DNA of 64,000 nucleotides from Staphylococcus sp. CAG:324 (GCA_000433035.1 FR890808.1:15546-79545), one strand, 5' to 3'; numbered from the stretch's first letter, positions 44,721-54,135 are shown. Notes: generated from the letters alone by a model not told the origin. Made by a program: numbers and translations.

Positions 44721-44774
44721 AAAAGACATTAGTTCTAAACTTTTCTTTTGAAAATGTTTAGCTAATGTCTTTTT
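44721..44774. terminator. Bidirectional terminator between trpS and the FAD oxidase gene
   Basis: AAAGACATTAG and CTAATGTCTTTTTTT, with an inner CTAAAC/GTTTAG stem. It ends both trpS and the long minus-strand salvage operon. Confidence 0.8.
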
Positions 44775-46184
44775 TTAATCAATAATTTTTCCAGGATTTA
44801 AAATATGATGAGGATCAAAAACATCCTTAATACCTTGCATTAATTTAACTTGATTTGTACCTAAAAGTTCTTTCATATAAACTTTTTTGGCAAAACCAAT
44901 TCCATGTTCACCAGAAACAAGACCACCTACTTCTTTAGCTTTTTGATACATATCATTAAATATATCATTTAATTTTTCAGCAAATACCTCATCTGAATAA
45001 TTATCTTTACAAATATAGATGTGTAAATTTCCATCTCCTGCATGACCAAATGATGGAATCCTTATTTGGTATGTTTTTGCCAACTCATATGTAAATTTTA
45101 TATAATTAGCAATTTCACTGCGAGGAACCACAACATCACATTCATCCATTTGAGTTGTAGAGGCTTTAATTGCTTCTAAAAAAGCTCCTCGTGCTTTCCA
45201 AACTGATTCTTTTCTTTCTTCTGTATCAACAATAAATACATCTGTTGCTCCCAATTTTTCTAAACATATATCTGCCGCAACTTGATAATTATATTTTAAT
45301 TCTTCCTTATTTTTACCTTCAAAAGTAAGTAAAATATAAGAATCACTTTTAGTATCAGGAAATTTTTTCCCTAAAAATTCTTCCGCAAATAATATTGTAT
45401 TTCTTTCAAAAAATTCAATTGCAGTTGGTGATACTTTGGCTTTAATTATTTCAGGAACAGCATCTAATCCCTCTTGTTCAGTTTTAAAAGGAACTAATAA
45501 ACTAATACTTTCAACTGGTTTCGGTTCTAATTTCAAAATCGCTTTTGTGATAATTCCTAATGTCCCCTCACTACCAATCATAAGCTGTTTTAGAGGATAT
45601 CCTGTTGAATCTTTTACAACCTTTCGTCCAAACCATTCAATATCACCATTAGGTAAAACGACTTCTATAGCCCTAACCCAATCTCTTGTAACACCATATT
45701 TAACAGCACGCATACCACCAGCATTAGTTGCAATATTTCCTCCAATTGTTGCACTTTTTTCTCCAGGATCTGGTGCATAAAAATATCCTTTGGGTTCTAC
45801 ATAATCATATATTTCCATTAAAAGTACCCCAGGCTCTACCGTTAGAGTCAAATTTGCTTCATCTAGTTCAAGAATTTTATTCATTTTTGAAGTATTAATA
45901 ATGATACCACCATATAAAGGAACACAAGCCCCAACAAGACCTGTACCGCTACCTCGTACTACTACTGGAATATAATGTTCATTGGCATATTTCATTATTT
46001 TTGATATTTCTTGTGTATTTTTAACATAAAGCATTACTTCTGGTTTTCCCGTAACTGTACCTAACTCATCTTTTGTAAAATCTTCAGAAATATTTGTTCC
46101 CCAAATCAAATCTTCTTCACTAACAATTGTTTTCAAATAGTCTAAATCTTCTTGATTGATTTTATTATATTTTATGTTTTTCAT
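44775..46184 (-). CDS. FAD-linked D-lactate/2-hydroxyacid dehydrogenase, LctD/GlcD type
   Basis: 469 residues. The vanillyl-alcohol-oxidase-type FAD domain contains VVVRGSGTGLVGACVPLYGG and PGEKSATIGGNIATNAGG. The C-terminal substrate domain ends with SFGHAGDGNLHIYICKDNYS and VSGEHGIGFAKK, as in GlcD and LctD. Family members oxidise D-lactate or glycolate to the keto acid. It is cotranscribed with etfB and etfA in the order B-A-D, the order of the electron-bifurcating lactate dehydrogenase complex, which reduces NAD+ with lactate plus reduced ferredoxin. Eight bases separate it from etfA; AGGAGG precedes ATG 46184. D-lactate as substrate is an inference from context. Confidence 0.87.
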   Translation of the reverse strand: MKNIKYNKINQEDLDYLKTIVSEEDLIWGTNISEDFTKDELGTVTGKPEVMLYVKNTQEISKIMKYANEHYIPVVVRGSGTGLVGACVPLYGGIIINTSKMNKILELDEANLTLTVEPGVLLMEIYDYVEPKGYFYAPDPGEKSATIGGNIATNAGGMRAVKYGVTRDWVRAIEVVLPNGDIEWFGRKVVKDSTGYPLKQLMIGSEGTLGIITKAILKLEPKPVESISLLVPFKTEQEGLDAVPEIIKAKVSPTAIEFFERNTILFAEEFLGKKFPDTKSDSYILLTFEGKNKEELKYNYQVAADICLEKLGATDVFIVDTEERKESVWKARGAFLEAIKASTTQMDECDVVVPRSEIANYIKFTYELAKTYQIRIPSFGHAGDGNLHIYICKDNYSDEVFAEKLNDIFNDMYQKAKEVGGLVSGEHGIGFAKKVYMKELLGTNQVKLMQGIKDVFDPHHILNPGKIID

Positions 46185-46192
46185 AAATCCTC

Positions 46193-47404
46193 CTATATTA
46201 AACCCTTATCCTTTTTTATATTGGAAATTAAACAAGGAACAACTTTATAAATATCACCTACAATACCATAGTGTGATACATCAAAAATAGCTGCTGAAGG
46301 ATTATCATTCACCGAAATAATCAACTCACTACCATTCATACCAGCAGTATACTGAACAGCCCCACTTATTCCTAAATTGATGATTAATTTAGGTGCAACG
46401 GTTCTACCACTTAATCCGATTTGAAATTTGGCATCTTTCCATCCTGCCTCAATTAAAGGTCTTGTTACAGCGACCACGCCACCAAGAAGATCTGCCAGTT
46501 CTTCAGCCATTTGTAAATCTTCTTTAGATTTAAAAGCCCTTCCACATGCTATGATAATATCTGCTTCAGAAATATCTGTTACCTTCTCTTTTTCTTTAAT
46601 ATCAATTGTTTTAATATTACTACTCATATCTAGTTTATCAACGTCCATATAAACTTTTTCACCAAAAGGCGTAACTTTATTAGGTTTTTTAAAAATCTTA
46701 TAGCGAACTGTAGCCATTTGAGGACGGTTATTCGGACAAATAATTTGAGCCATGACATTTCCACCAAAAGCTGGTCGAACCTGAATCAAATCTGTATTTT
46801 CTTTGATTCCAAGCATTGTACAATCAGCAGTTAAACCAGTTCTAAAATGTGCTGCTATTCTTGGGGCAAGACTTCTACCAAGTGAAGTTCCGCCATATAA
46901 AACAACGGTCGGATGAATTTTATTGATAAAATCTTCAAGACACCTAGCATATCGTTCCATATTGAATTTTTCATATTCTGGACTCTCATAAATAAATACT
47001 TTGTCTACTCCATACTCTAAAATTTCCATCAGATATGCATCATTCTTTTTCTTAGAACCAATTAAAATAGCATAAACGGGGTGCTTGATTACCTCCGCAA
47101 GTTCTTTCGCTTTTCCAATTAGTTCAAATGATACAGGATGAACACCATCTAAATCCGTTTCAATGAAGACACTAATACCCCGCCATAAGTTTTTATCAAT
47201 CTTAGGAGTTGAATCTTTTTCAATACTTTCTGTTACTAATCCATTTGGTCCTTTTTTTACACACAAACCACAATTTTTACATCCAGCTGTAAAATTTAGT
47301 TTCCCATCAACATACTCAAGCCCACCAAAAGGACACACTTTCATCACTGCCTCAGCAGTTTGATGATTAACCTTTTCTTGATTTATTACTAACTTTTTAG
47401 CCAT
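46193..47404 (-). CDS. etfA: Electron transfer flavoprotein alpha subunit with N-terminal Fe-S domain
   Basis: 403 residues. A short N-terminal ferredoxin-like region retains four cysteines (VCPFGG, then CKNCGLC), enough for one 4Fe-4S cluster; the first CxxCxxC of a two-cluster domain is missing. The EtfA body follows, ending in the FAD-binding region VAVTRPLIEAGW, QIGLSGRTVAPKLII and GISGAVQYTAGM. Etf alpha carries the low-potential-side FAD. A lactate-dehydrogenase-associated Etf (LctC-like) is most likely from the adjacent etfB and FAD oxidase genes. Confidence 0.88.
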   Translation of the reverse strand: MAKKLVINQEKVNHQTAEAVMKVCPFGGLEYVDGKLNFTAGCKNCGLCVKKGPNGLVTESIEKDSTPKIDKNLWRGISVFIETDLDGVHPVSFELIGKAKELAEVIKHPVYAILIGSKKKNDAYLMEILEYGVDKVFIYESPEYEKFNMERYARCLEDFINKIHPTVVLYGGTSLGRSLAPRIAAHFRTGLTADCTMLGIKENTDLIQVRPAFGGNVMAQIICPNNRPQMATVRYKIFKKPNKVTPFGEKVYMDVDKLDMSSNIKTIDIKEKEKVTDISEADIIIACGRAFKSKEDLQMAEELADLLGGVVAVTRPLIEAGWKDAKFQIGLSGRTVAPKLIINLGISGAVQYTAGMNGSELIISVNDNPSAAIFDVSHYGIVGDIYKVVPCLISNIKKDKGLI

Positions 47405-47412
47405 TCTATCAC

Positions 47413-48201
47413 CTATATATATTTTTTATCCTTCAATATTTTTGTAAGACAATCTACTTGCTCATCTAATGAACCTTTAATAACAATTTTGTCCGTATTT
47501 TTTGCTGGTGGAAACATCTTTTCAACTTGTGTTGGAGAACCTTTTAAACCATAGTGAGATTCATCTTGATCAATTACATCTAAAAAAGTTACAACAGGAA
47601 TCTCAATGTTTTGGAAATCCTTTCCCCTTTTATAAGACGGCAATCTAGGCGTAATATGGCCTTTATCAACAGTAATTAGACAAGGGAATTTTACCTCATA
47701 TGTTTCAATCGTTTTATCCATTTGGGCTCTTACTACAATGGAGTTTTCCTTTATTTCTAATACTTTTTCAACATAAGCAATATGCGGAATCTGAAGATAT
47801 TCAGCCATCTCCGCTCCTACTTGAGCAGTATCGCCATCTGTTGTTTGTTTACCACATATAATTAAATCAAAATCACCTAATTTTTTAATTCCCTGACTAA
47901 TAGTATATGCAGTAGCAACCACATCTGCTCCGCCAAATTTTCTATCACTGATTAGCAATGCCTCATCACATCCCATCCAAAGAGATTCTTCTAAAACGGC
48001 TTTTGCAGGACCTGGTCCCATTGAAATAGTTTTAATAGTAGCACCATTTTGTTCTTTAATTCTGAGAGCTGTTTCAATTCCATATAAATCATATGGATTC
48101 ATCTTTGTATTGTTTCCATCTCTAATCAGTACTCCTGTTACAGGATCAATTTTTACATCTGAAGATGCAGGAACCTGCTTTATACATACAACAATATTCA
48201 T
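47413..48201 (-). CDS. etfB: Electron transfer flavoprotein beta subunit
   Basis: 262 residues. MNIVVCIKQVPASSDVKIDP and NPYDLYGIETALRIKE form the EtfB N-terminus, and GKQTTDGDTAQVGAEMAE is its nucleotide-binding signature, consistent with a bifurcating Etf that holds FAD and NAD(H). The next two genes supply EtfA and the dehydrogenase. AGGTGATAAA before ATG 48201 is the ribosome site. The gap to the upstream hydrolase gene is 14 bases, so it belongs to the salvage operon. Confidence 0.9.
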   Translation of the reverse strand: MNIVVCIKQVPASSDVKIDPVTGVLIRDGNNTKMNPYDLYGIETALRIKEQNGATIKTISMGPGPAKAVLEESLWMGCDEALLISDRKFGGADVVATAYTISQGIKKLGDFDLIICGKQTTDGDTAQVGAEMAEYLQIPHIAYVEKVLEIKENSIVVRAQMDKTIETYEVKFPCLITVDKGHITPRLPSYKRGKDFQNIEIPVVTFLDVIDQDESHYGLKGSPTQVEKMFPPAKNTDKIVIKGSLDEQVDCLTKILKDKKYI

Positions 48202-48215
48202 TTTATCACCTATCC

Positions 48216-48959
48216 TTATTTTTTATTAATAAACTCCATTACTTTTTCATTTAATATTTTTCGATAACTTACTTTAGTATAGCAATGCTCTGATCCATCA
48301 ATTAATACATATTCACTATTCGGATATAATTCATCATATTTTTTACTATACATTGGAGGTACTGATTGATCAGCCCCACCTTGAACAATTAATACCGGAA
48401 GTTCAAAAGTTTCTATATCTTTATATATATCATACCCTTCAAAAGCTTTATCCATTTTTATATTCATATAATAACCACCCATATCAATATTGCCATTCTC
48501 ATCAATAAAATGATTTTCAAAACGACCATGTATCAATTTAGCAATATTTCCAGCTGGTGATAATAGAATTAGCTTAGTGATATACTCCTTCATTTCAAGC
48601 GAAATACGACTTGCAACAGCCCCTCCCATAGAAAAACCCAATAATATTATCTTTCTGTTATTATTTAATCTAAATGCCTCTTCGATAATATGTTTAGCGT
48701 CTTCTAATTCCGTAAAAAAGGTAAAATCTTCAAAATTTCCATCACTTTCTCCACTACCCATAAAATCATATCTTAAAGTAGCAATTTGATTATCCGTTAA
48801 TGTCTGAGTAAGTTGCTTAAATAAATACCCATTTTCATTTTTGTGACCAGTAAATCCATGCAACATGACAACAAGATCTTTATACTCTGATTCTGGTTTG
48901 GAAAATAACCCTCTTAAGGTATATCCATTTGAAATTAATTCACGAAATTCAATTTTCAT
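48216..48959 (-). CDS. Alpha/beta hydrolase (esterase-like)
   Basis: 247 residues. VVMLHGFTGHKNENG gives the oxyanion strand, ILLGFSMGGAVASRIS holds the nucleophile Ser, IVQGGADQSVPP supplies the Asp and GSEHCYTK the His. The fold resembles cinnamoyl-ester hydrolases and other small esterases. Within a peptidoglycan-sugar operon it might remove acyl groups (for example O-acetyl from MurNAc), but nothing in the sequence proves a substrate. Its start overlaps the murQ stop by 11 bases. Confidence 0.72.
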   Translation of the reverse strand: MKIEFRELISNGYTLRGLFSKPESEYKDLVVMLHGFTGHKNENGYLFKQLTQTLTDNQIATLRYDFMGSGESDGNFEDFTFFTELEDAKHIIEEAFRLNNNRKIILLGFSMGGAVASRISLEMKEYITKLILLSPAGNIAKLIHGRFENHFIDENGNIDMGGYYMNIKMDKAFEGYDIYKDIETFELPVLIVQGGADQSVPPMYSKKYDELYPNSEYVLIDGSEHCYTKVSYRKILNEKVMEFINKK

Positions 48960-49875
48960 TTTTATTCCCCATATTTTCTTTTAAAATTTTGTTAATATTT
49001 CTATTATATTTTTTTAACAAAGTATCTATTTTCTCCTTATCTTTCATATCTAAAAGATATGATAAAATAACAGCCTTAACATCGTGATACTCATAAAATA
49101 ATTTAGTTGCTTCTTCTTTGTTATAATCAGTTGTTTCACAAATAATGGCAATACTTCGCGCAACTAACTTTTCATTAGTCGCTTTTAAATCAACCATTAA
49201 ATTTTGATATACCTTACCAAGTTTAATCATAGAAGCAGTAGTAAGCATATTGCAAACTAATTTTTGAGCCGTCCCTGATTTCATTCTTGTTGAACCGGTT
49301 ATTGCCTCGGCACCTGTAATAACTTCAATAGGAAAATCGACCATTTTAGCAAGAATAGATTCTCTAGAAGTTGTAATACAACCACAACTAGCCCCTATGC
49401 TTTGTGCATATTCGATGCCACCAATTACATAAGGCGTTCTTCCACTTGCGGCAATACCAACAACAACATCTAATTCTGAAAGATGAATCTCTTTTAAATC
49501 ATCTACTGCAAGTACTTTTGAATCCTCTGCTTGTTCTACTGCTTTTACCAAAGCCTGTTTTCCTCCTGCTATTAAACCAATAACCATATTTTGATCAACT
49601 CCAAAGGTTGGTGGACATTCGGAGGCATCAAGAACACCAATTCTACCTGAGGTGCCAGCTCCAATATAAATCAATCTCCCCTTATTCTCAAAAGCTTCAA
49701 CAATTCTATCTACTAATAATTTGATTTGAGGTAAAGCTCTTTCGACTGCAAGGGGAACTTTTTTATCTTCAGCATTTATTTTTTGTAAAATCTCCATTGT
49801 TGATACTTTATCAATATCCATTGTATTTTGATTTCTAGATTCAGTTGTAATTTGTTTAATATTGATTTCACTCAT
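48949..49875 (-). CDS. murQ: N-acetylmuramic acid 6-phosphate etherase MurQ
   Basis: 308 residues from ATG 49875 (GAGG seven bases upstream; the GTG further up would overlap anmK). The SIS domain has LIYIGAGTSGRIGVLDASEC with the catalytic Glu, and PIEVITGAEAITGSTRMKSG. MurQ cleaves the lactyl ether of MurNAc-6-phosphate to give GlcNAc-6-phosphate and D-lactate. It lies between anmK, which supplies substrate, and the hydrolase/Etf genes, which could use the lactate. It is the most secure member of the salvage route. Confidence 0.96.
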   Translation of the reverse strand: MSEINIKQITTESRNQNTMDIDKVSTMEILQKINAEDKKVPLAVERALPQIKLLVDRIVEAFENKGRLIYIGAGTSGRIGVLDASECPPTFGVDQNMVIGLIAGGKQALVKAVEQAEDSKVLAVDDLKEIHLSELDVVVGIAASGRTPYVIGGIEYAQSIGASCGCITTSRESILAKMVDFPIEVITGAEAITGSTRMKSGTAQKLVCNMLTTASMIKLGKVYQNLMVDLKATNEKLVARSIAIICETTDYNKEEATKLFYEYHDVKAVILSYLLDMKDKEKIDTLLKKYNRNINKILKENMGNKNEN

Positions 49876-49879
49876 ATTT

Positions 49880-51010
49880 TTATTCCTCACAAGGTGGATT
49901 TGTTATATTTCCTAAAATAACGGCCTTTTTAGCTCCTGTAACAGATGGAAGGTTTGATGCTTGATTTAAAATTGTCATATGACCTAAAATTGCAAACCCA
50001 AACGCTTCGTATGCATCAATTTGATCGCTTATTATAATTTTAGCAGTTAAATTTTGTCTTAATAAATCAACCAAAAACTTGTTATGTGCACCCCCACCCG
50101 ATAAAATAATTTCATCAATATCAGGCAAAAACAACTGATACTCTTTAATAATCGTATAGGCAGTATAAGCTGTTATAGTAGCAATGACATCCTCATTTTT
50201 TGGAGTATACTTTTTAATTTTAGAAATTAAATCATCTAAATATTGATCATTATATTTTTCTCGTCCAGTACTTTTTGGATATGGCATATATAAATAAGAA
50301 TCTTCTAACATCTCATCTAATACTTCAGTAATCATTTTACCCTTTTTTGCAATATTTCCAAAAGCATCATAATCCAAATGGTATAGTTTTTGCATTGCAC
50401 CGTCTATTAACATATTACCAGGTCCTGTATCAAAAGCAATAACATCATCAGGACTACTATTTTTCTTCAAATAACAAACATTACCTATACCACCAATATT
50501 TTGAAAAGCAATATTCTTATTTTGATTTTTATATAATTGATAATTTACAAAAGGAATAAGTGGGGCTCCACTTCCACCTGCTGCCATATCCATTGTTCTA
50601 AAATTACTAATAACCTTTTTATTGAATGCATAAGCAATGACGGCAGGTTCACCAATTTGTAAAGTAGAAGAAAAATATCCATCCATATGATTCGGATTGT
50701 GCCAAATTGTTTGGCCATGCATTGCAATAAAACCTACTTCTACCATATTGCAACTTGTATCATTTATAAATTGTTGAATTGCCTCTACATAGGCATAAGC
50801 AACTTCATAATTTAAACTACAAATTTTTTGAACCGTTGATGTGTCATTTTTCGATGCTTCCTTAATCTTATTAATTAAGCTTAAACGATATTTATAACTT
50901 TTAAATTGCTCTATCTCATATGTGTAATCCTTTTTAATTTGATGAATATTTACAAGACAAATATCGATTCCATCAAGTGAAGTTCCACTCATAATTCCAA
51001 TAGCTTTCAT
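49880..51010 (-). CDS. anmK: Anhydro-N-acetylmuramic acid kinase AnmK
   Basis: 376 residues. MKAIGIMSGTSLDGIDI, FIAMHGQTIWHN, GGSGAPLIPF, AFDTGPGNMLIDG and ILSGGGAHN are all AnmK signatures. The enzyme phosphorylates and hydrolyses 1,6-anhydro-MurNAc to MurNAc-6-phosphate. Its presence implies that anhydro-muropeptides from lytic transglycosylase cleavage are recovered, less usual for Gram-positives. Fourteen bases after the kinase gene; start ATG 51010 after AGGAG. Confidence 0.94.
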   Translation of the reverse strand: MKAIGIMSGTSLDGIDICLVNIHQIKKDYTYEIEQFKSYKYRLSLINKIKEASKNDTSTVQKICSLNYEVAYAYVEAIQQFINDTSCNMVEVGFIAMHGQTIWHNPNHMDGYFSSTLQIGEPAVIAYAFNKKVISNFRTMDMAAGGSGAPLIPFVNYQLYKNQNKNIAFQNIGGIGNVCYLKKNSSPDDVIAFDTGPGNMLIDGAMQKLYHLDYDAFGNIAKKGKMITEVLDEMLEDSYLYMPYPKSTGREKYNDQYLDDLISKIKKYTPKNEDVIATITAYTAYTIIKEYQLFLPDIDEIILSGGGAHNKFLVDLLRQNLTAKIIISDQIDAYEAFGFAILGHMTILNQASNLPSVTGAKKAVILGNITNPPCEE

Positions 51011-51023
51011 AATTATCTCCTAT

Positions 51024-51938
51024 TCATTCATTATTCGTTGCAAACTTATACACTCCAAATAATTGTTCACCATCATTTATTTTATATTTTAAATCAATCT
51101 TCACTTTATCCATATATTCCTTAAATCCTTCAATGATATACTCCCCATCATTATCAATAAAACCACCTGTTAAACCAATAATTGTATTATTTTTTAAATT
51201 CAGTTTTTTCATTAGATTTATAGTTTGTTTGGCAAGTTCAAAACCTTGATTTTTTAATAATTTCATCGCTTGTTTATTACCTAATTTTGCTTGTTGTTTA
51301 AAAAATATACTGAGTTTTGCAATTTCATCTTTTGAATTTTGATAAAACAAGTGATTGAATTCTCTTATATTTGACATTTTATAATTATTCAAAAAAGCAT
51401 ATTCTAATTTATTTAGTCGAATACCTGCTTCATATTTCTCAATCATCTTTACACAAAAATCATGAACAATTGCATATGCACTGCCTTTTTCTCTAAGTAA
51501 ATGTCCCCACCCACCTATTAACATCGTCTCATTATGATTTTTACCGAAAATAGCAACACCTGTTCCGGCAATTACAACCATTCCAGCATCTTTACTATTT
51601 TCTAAAACTGAATATAATGCAGTCATGGTATCACTTGTAATTATACAGGTAGAAAGATATTTTTGTTCAAAATAATTTTTAACATCTGTTATACTACTTA
51701 ATGCACTAATCCCAGATACCCCGAAAACCATTTTGATAATTTTCATTGGAGTTTGATAATGATTGATTGCATCAATCATTGATTTTTCAATATTAACATA
51801 CCATCTATCATAAGTAACAGCCGGAGAACCACTTTCCGCAAAACCTCTAGCTAGTATGGTACCATCCTTTGAAAAAATGGCTGCTTTAGAGGTAGTACCG
51901 CCTGCATCAACACAAATATAAACTTCCCTTTTATTCAT
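51024..51938 (-). CDS. BadF/BadG-type N-acetylhexosamine kinase, candidate MurK
   Basis: 304 residues, ASKHA fold. ICVDAGGTTSKAAIFSKDG is the phosphate-1 loop, SGISALSSITD and GMVVIAGTGVAIFG the others. Eukaryotic GlcNAc kinases and the clostridial MurK, which phosphorylates MurNAc and GlcNAc at the 6 position, belong to this family. In this operon, ahead of anmK and murQ, a MurNAc/GlcNAc kinase is the natural reading. It implies import of unphosphorylated sugar rather than by a MurP phosphotransferase system. Specificity is inferred. It overlaps the mupG stop. Confidence 0.78.
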   Translation of the reverse strand: MNKREVYICVDAGGTTSKAAIFSKDGTILARGFAESGSPAVTYDRWYVNIEKSMIDAINHYQTPMKIIKMVFGVSGISALSSITDVKNYFEQKYLSTCIITSDTMTALYSVLENSKDAGMVVIAGTGVAIFGKNHNETMLIGGWGHLLREKGSAYAIVHDFCVKMIEKYEAGIRLNKLEYAFLNNYKMSNIREFNHLFYQNSKDEIAKLSIFFKQQAKLGNKQAMKLLKNQGFELAKQTINLMKKLNLKNNTIIGLTGGFIDNDGEYIIEGFKEYMDKVKIDLKYKINDGEQLFGVYKFATNNE

Positions 51939-52968
51939 CATCTTTTTTTATAAAACAAAAAGGTTTACCTTTTTTCAGTTGTTCTACTATTATTTTGCTA
52001 ATATTTACATGTCCAATAACATTTACTCTTCTATCTGGTTCTAAATTTTTTAAAATAATATTTATTTCACCACTATATCTTAAAAAATCTTTATTATCCA
52101 CAGTTACATCATAAACTCTTCTTTCACAAAAGTGATTAAATGGGAGAATTTCTGCTTGTCTTTTACCACTTATTCTTAATACTTCATCATTACAATCGGT
52201 TCTAATATAAAAAATACCACTAAGAAAATCAAAATCCTTAAAACCATGATATGGTTCAAATTCAACCAAAATTTCTTCTTTTTGATGATATGATAAAAGT
52301 TTTAGCTCATCATTTGAAGCATATGCATCCGAAAACAATATTTCATCTATCCCACATGCTTTCAATTCTTCAATGGCCAAATTTAAACTGATTTTACGAT
52401 GATTTTCAACTGTTGGTAAGCCCTCATACATAGGAGGTCTAAAACTATAATGAGATGGTATAAAACCACTAACCATAATACCAAGATGATGGTAAAATTC
52501 GATTGTCTTTTCACAAAACTCAATGGTATGCCCTGTGTGGAGTTTAGGGTAATAATTAAAACTAGCACGTATTTGTTTGGGATTTAATCCTTTTTCAATC
52601 AATTCCAATATGGTTTTTTTAGAAAAAGTAGAAGCATTTATTTCTATTTTATATTTTTTTTCATGAGACAATTTTATTATTTCGTCATAACTAAAACCAT
52701 AGTCTAGTCTCAAAGCATACAAATTCGGTGGTAGGATAATGTTGTCATATACCCTTTTAGAAATATCTAATGATAATTTCATACCTAATTGATCTACCTC
52801 ATCAATCAATTCTTGCAATTGTTTAATATTAAAATTAGCTTCGGTAATATGAGCAGAAGTAAAAACAATTTCATACCCTAACTGTTTAGCTTTTCTAATA
52901 TATTCAAGATTTTGAAAGTGAGTATATTGAGGTAGTCCGATATAAACTGATACACCTTTTTTAAACAT
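51931..52968 (-). CDS. mupG: 6-phospho-N-acetylmuramidase MupG (DUF871)
   Basis: 345 residues. The N-terminal barrel starts MFKKGVSVYIGLPQYTHFQN, and IRKAKQLGYEIVFTSAHITE is typical of DUF871; the C-terminal cyclophilin-like domain includes RRVYDVTVDN. Characterised MupG cuts MurNAc-6-phosphate-GlcNAc inside the cell. Ten bases after namZ and overlapping the kinase gene. The ribosome site is weak (TAGTGAT), so translation may depend on coupling to namZ. Confidence 0.9.
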   Translation of the reverse strand: MFKKGVSVYIGLPQYTHFQNLEYIRKAKQLGYEIVFTSAHITEANFNIKQLQELIDEVDQLGMKLSLDISKRVYDNIILPPNLYALRLDYGFSYDEIIKLSHEKKYKIEINASTFSKKTILELIEKGLNPKQIRASFNYYPKLHTGHTIEFCEKTIEFYHHLGIMVSGFIPSHYSFRPPMYEGLPTVENHRKISLNLAIEELKACGIDEILFSDAYASNDELKLLSYHQKEEILVEFEPYHGFKDFDFLSGIFYIRTDCNDEVLRISGKRQAEILPFNHFCERRVYDVTVDNKDFLRYSGEINIILKNLEPDRRVNVIGHVNISKIIVEQLKKGKPFCFIKKDDE

Positions 52969-52977
52969 ATTTAATCA

Positions 52978-54135
52978 CTATTTATAAATATAATATTTTT
53001 TACTAATATGCAAGAAGTTCTTTGAATCAATTTCAAGATTTTCAAGTTGTTCTTGAAGAGGAATTGTATTTTCAATAATAGTATCTTCTCCTGCTTCAAA
53101 ATGAAATAATGTTGGTCTTCCTTCTGTATATGGCTTATTTATTTCAAAATAATCTTTATATTTTGTTCTAATATGATAAAGCATTGTCCAACTCGTTTTC
53201 ACAGCCTCAAACGTTTTTCTATCGGTTATATGTACAAAAACCCCTCCGCATAATGTCTTTGCATACTTTGAAAAAGTAGGTGTAAAATATTGAGGTCTAA
53301 AATATACGCCCTTTAAGTTATAACTATTCAGTTCTTCTGCAAGTCTTTCTGATTTTATCCAAGGAGCACCTATTAGTTCAAAAGGAGTAGTAGTTCCTCT
53401 ACCTTCAGAAACATTTGTTCCTTCAAAAATACAGGTTGCATTATACACGTAAGCAGTAGCAATAGTAGGAAGATTAGGAGTTGGTATGACCCATGGTAAT
53501 TGTGTATCTTCAAAATCCATCCATCTTTCATAATTTAACATAGGTATGACTGTTAATTTACAATTTATTTTATATTCTTCATTAAATAATTTGGCTAACT
53601 CACCCATTGTCATACCATGACGTTGCACAATTGGATAATATCCCACAAAAGAACGATATTTATCAGTATTTAATATATTCCCTTCAACTTTCTCACAGTT
53701 TATTGGATTAGGTCGATCAAATACAACAAATTCTTTATCAAATTCAGCACAAGCCTGCATACAATATGCCATTGTATAAATAAACGTATAATATCTTGAA
53801 CCACAATCCTGAATATCAATTGACATTATATCAATTTTATCCATTATTTCCTTTGAGGGTCTTCTAGTTGCTCCATACAAACTATATACCATAATTCCTG
53901 TTTCATCATCAACATAAGACTCTAGATGTTCTCCTGCTTGAATACTTGCTCTTATTCCGTGTTCAGGAGAAAATAATGCTACTAAATTAGTTTTTTCATT
54001 CAGAATTTCAATTGAACTTTTAAAATTTGAAGCAATACCTGTTGGATTTGTAATCAGTCCTATTCTTTTTTTGGCAAAAACAGACTGAAATTCATCTATT
54101 CTTTCTATTCCTAAAATCGTTTTTTTATTTATCAT
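52978..54135 (-). CDS. namZ: Exo-beta-N-acetylmuramidase NamZ (DUF1343), cytoplasmic form
   Basis: 385 residues. KRIGLITNPTGIASNF, FSPEHGIRASIQAGEHLESY, VFDRPNPI and RHGMTMGELAKLFNEEY are DUF1343 signatures. NamZ (B. subtilis YbbC) removes MurNAc from the non-reducing end of glycan fragments. The start MINKKTILGIERIDEF has no signal peptide, whereas the Bacillus enzyme is secreted, so this one probably acts on imported disaccharides or short chains. GGAGG is nine bases before ATG 54135. Its frame overlaps the DUF624 stop by 11 bases. Confidence 0.9.
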   Translation of the reverse strand: MINKKTILGIERIDEFQSVFAKKRIGLITNPTGIASNFKSSIEILNEKTNLVALFSPEHGIRASIQAGEHLESYVDDETGIMVYSLYGATRRPSKEIMDKIDIMSIDIQDCGSRYYTFIYTMAYCMQACAEFDKEFVVFDRPNPINCEKVEGNILNTDKYRSFVGYYPIVQRHGMTMGELAKLFNEEYKINCKLTVIPMLNYERWMDFEDTQLPWVIPTPNLPTIATAYVYNATCIFEGTNVSEGRGTTTPFELIGAPWIKSERLAEELNSYNLKGVYFRPQYFTPTFSKYAKTLCGGVFVHITDRKTFEAVKTSWTMLYHIRTKYKDYFEINKPYTEGRPTLFHFEAGEDTIIENTIPLQEQLENLEIDSKNFLHISKKYYIYK

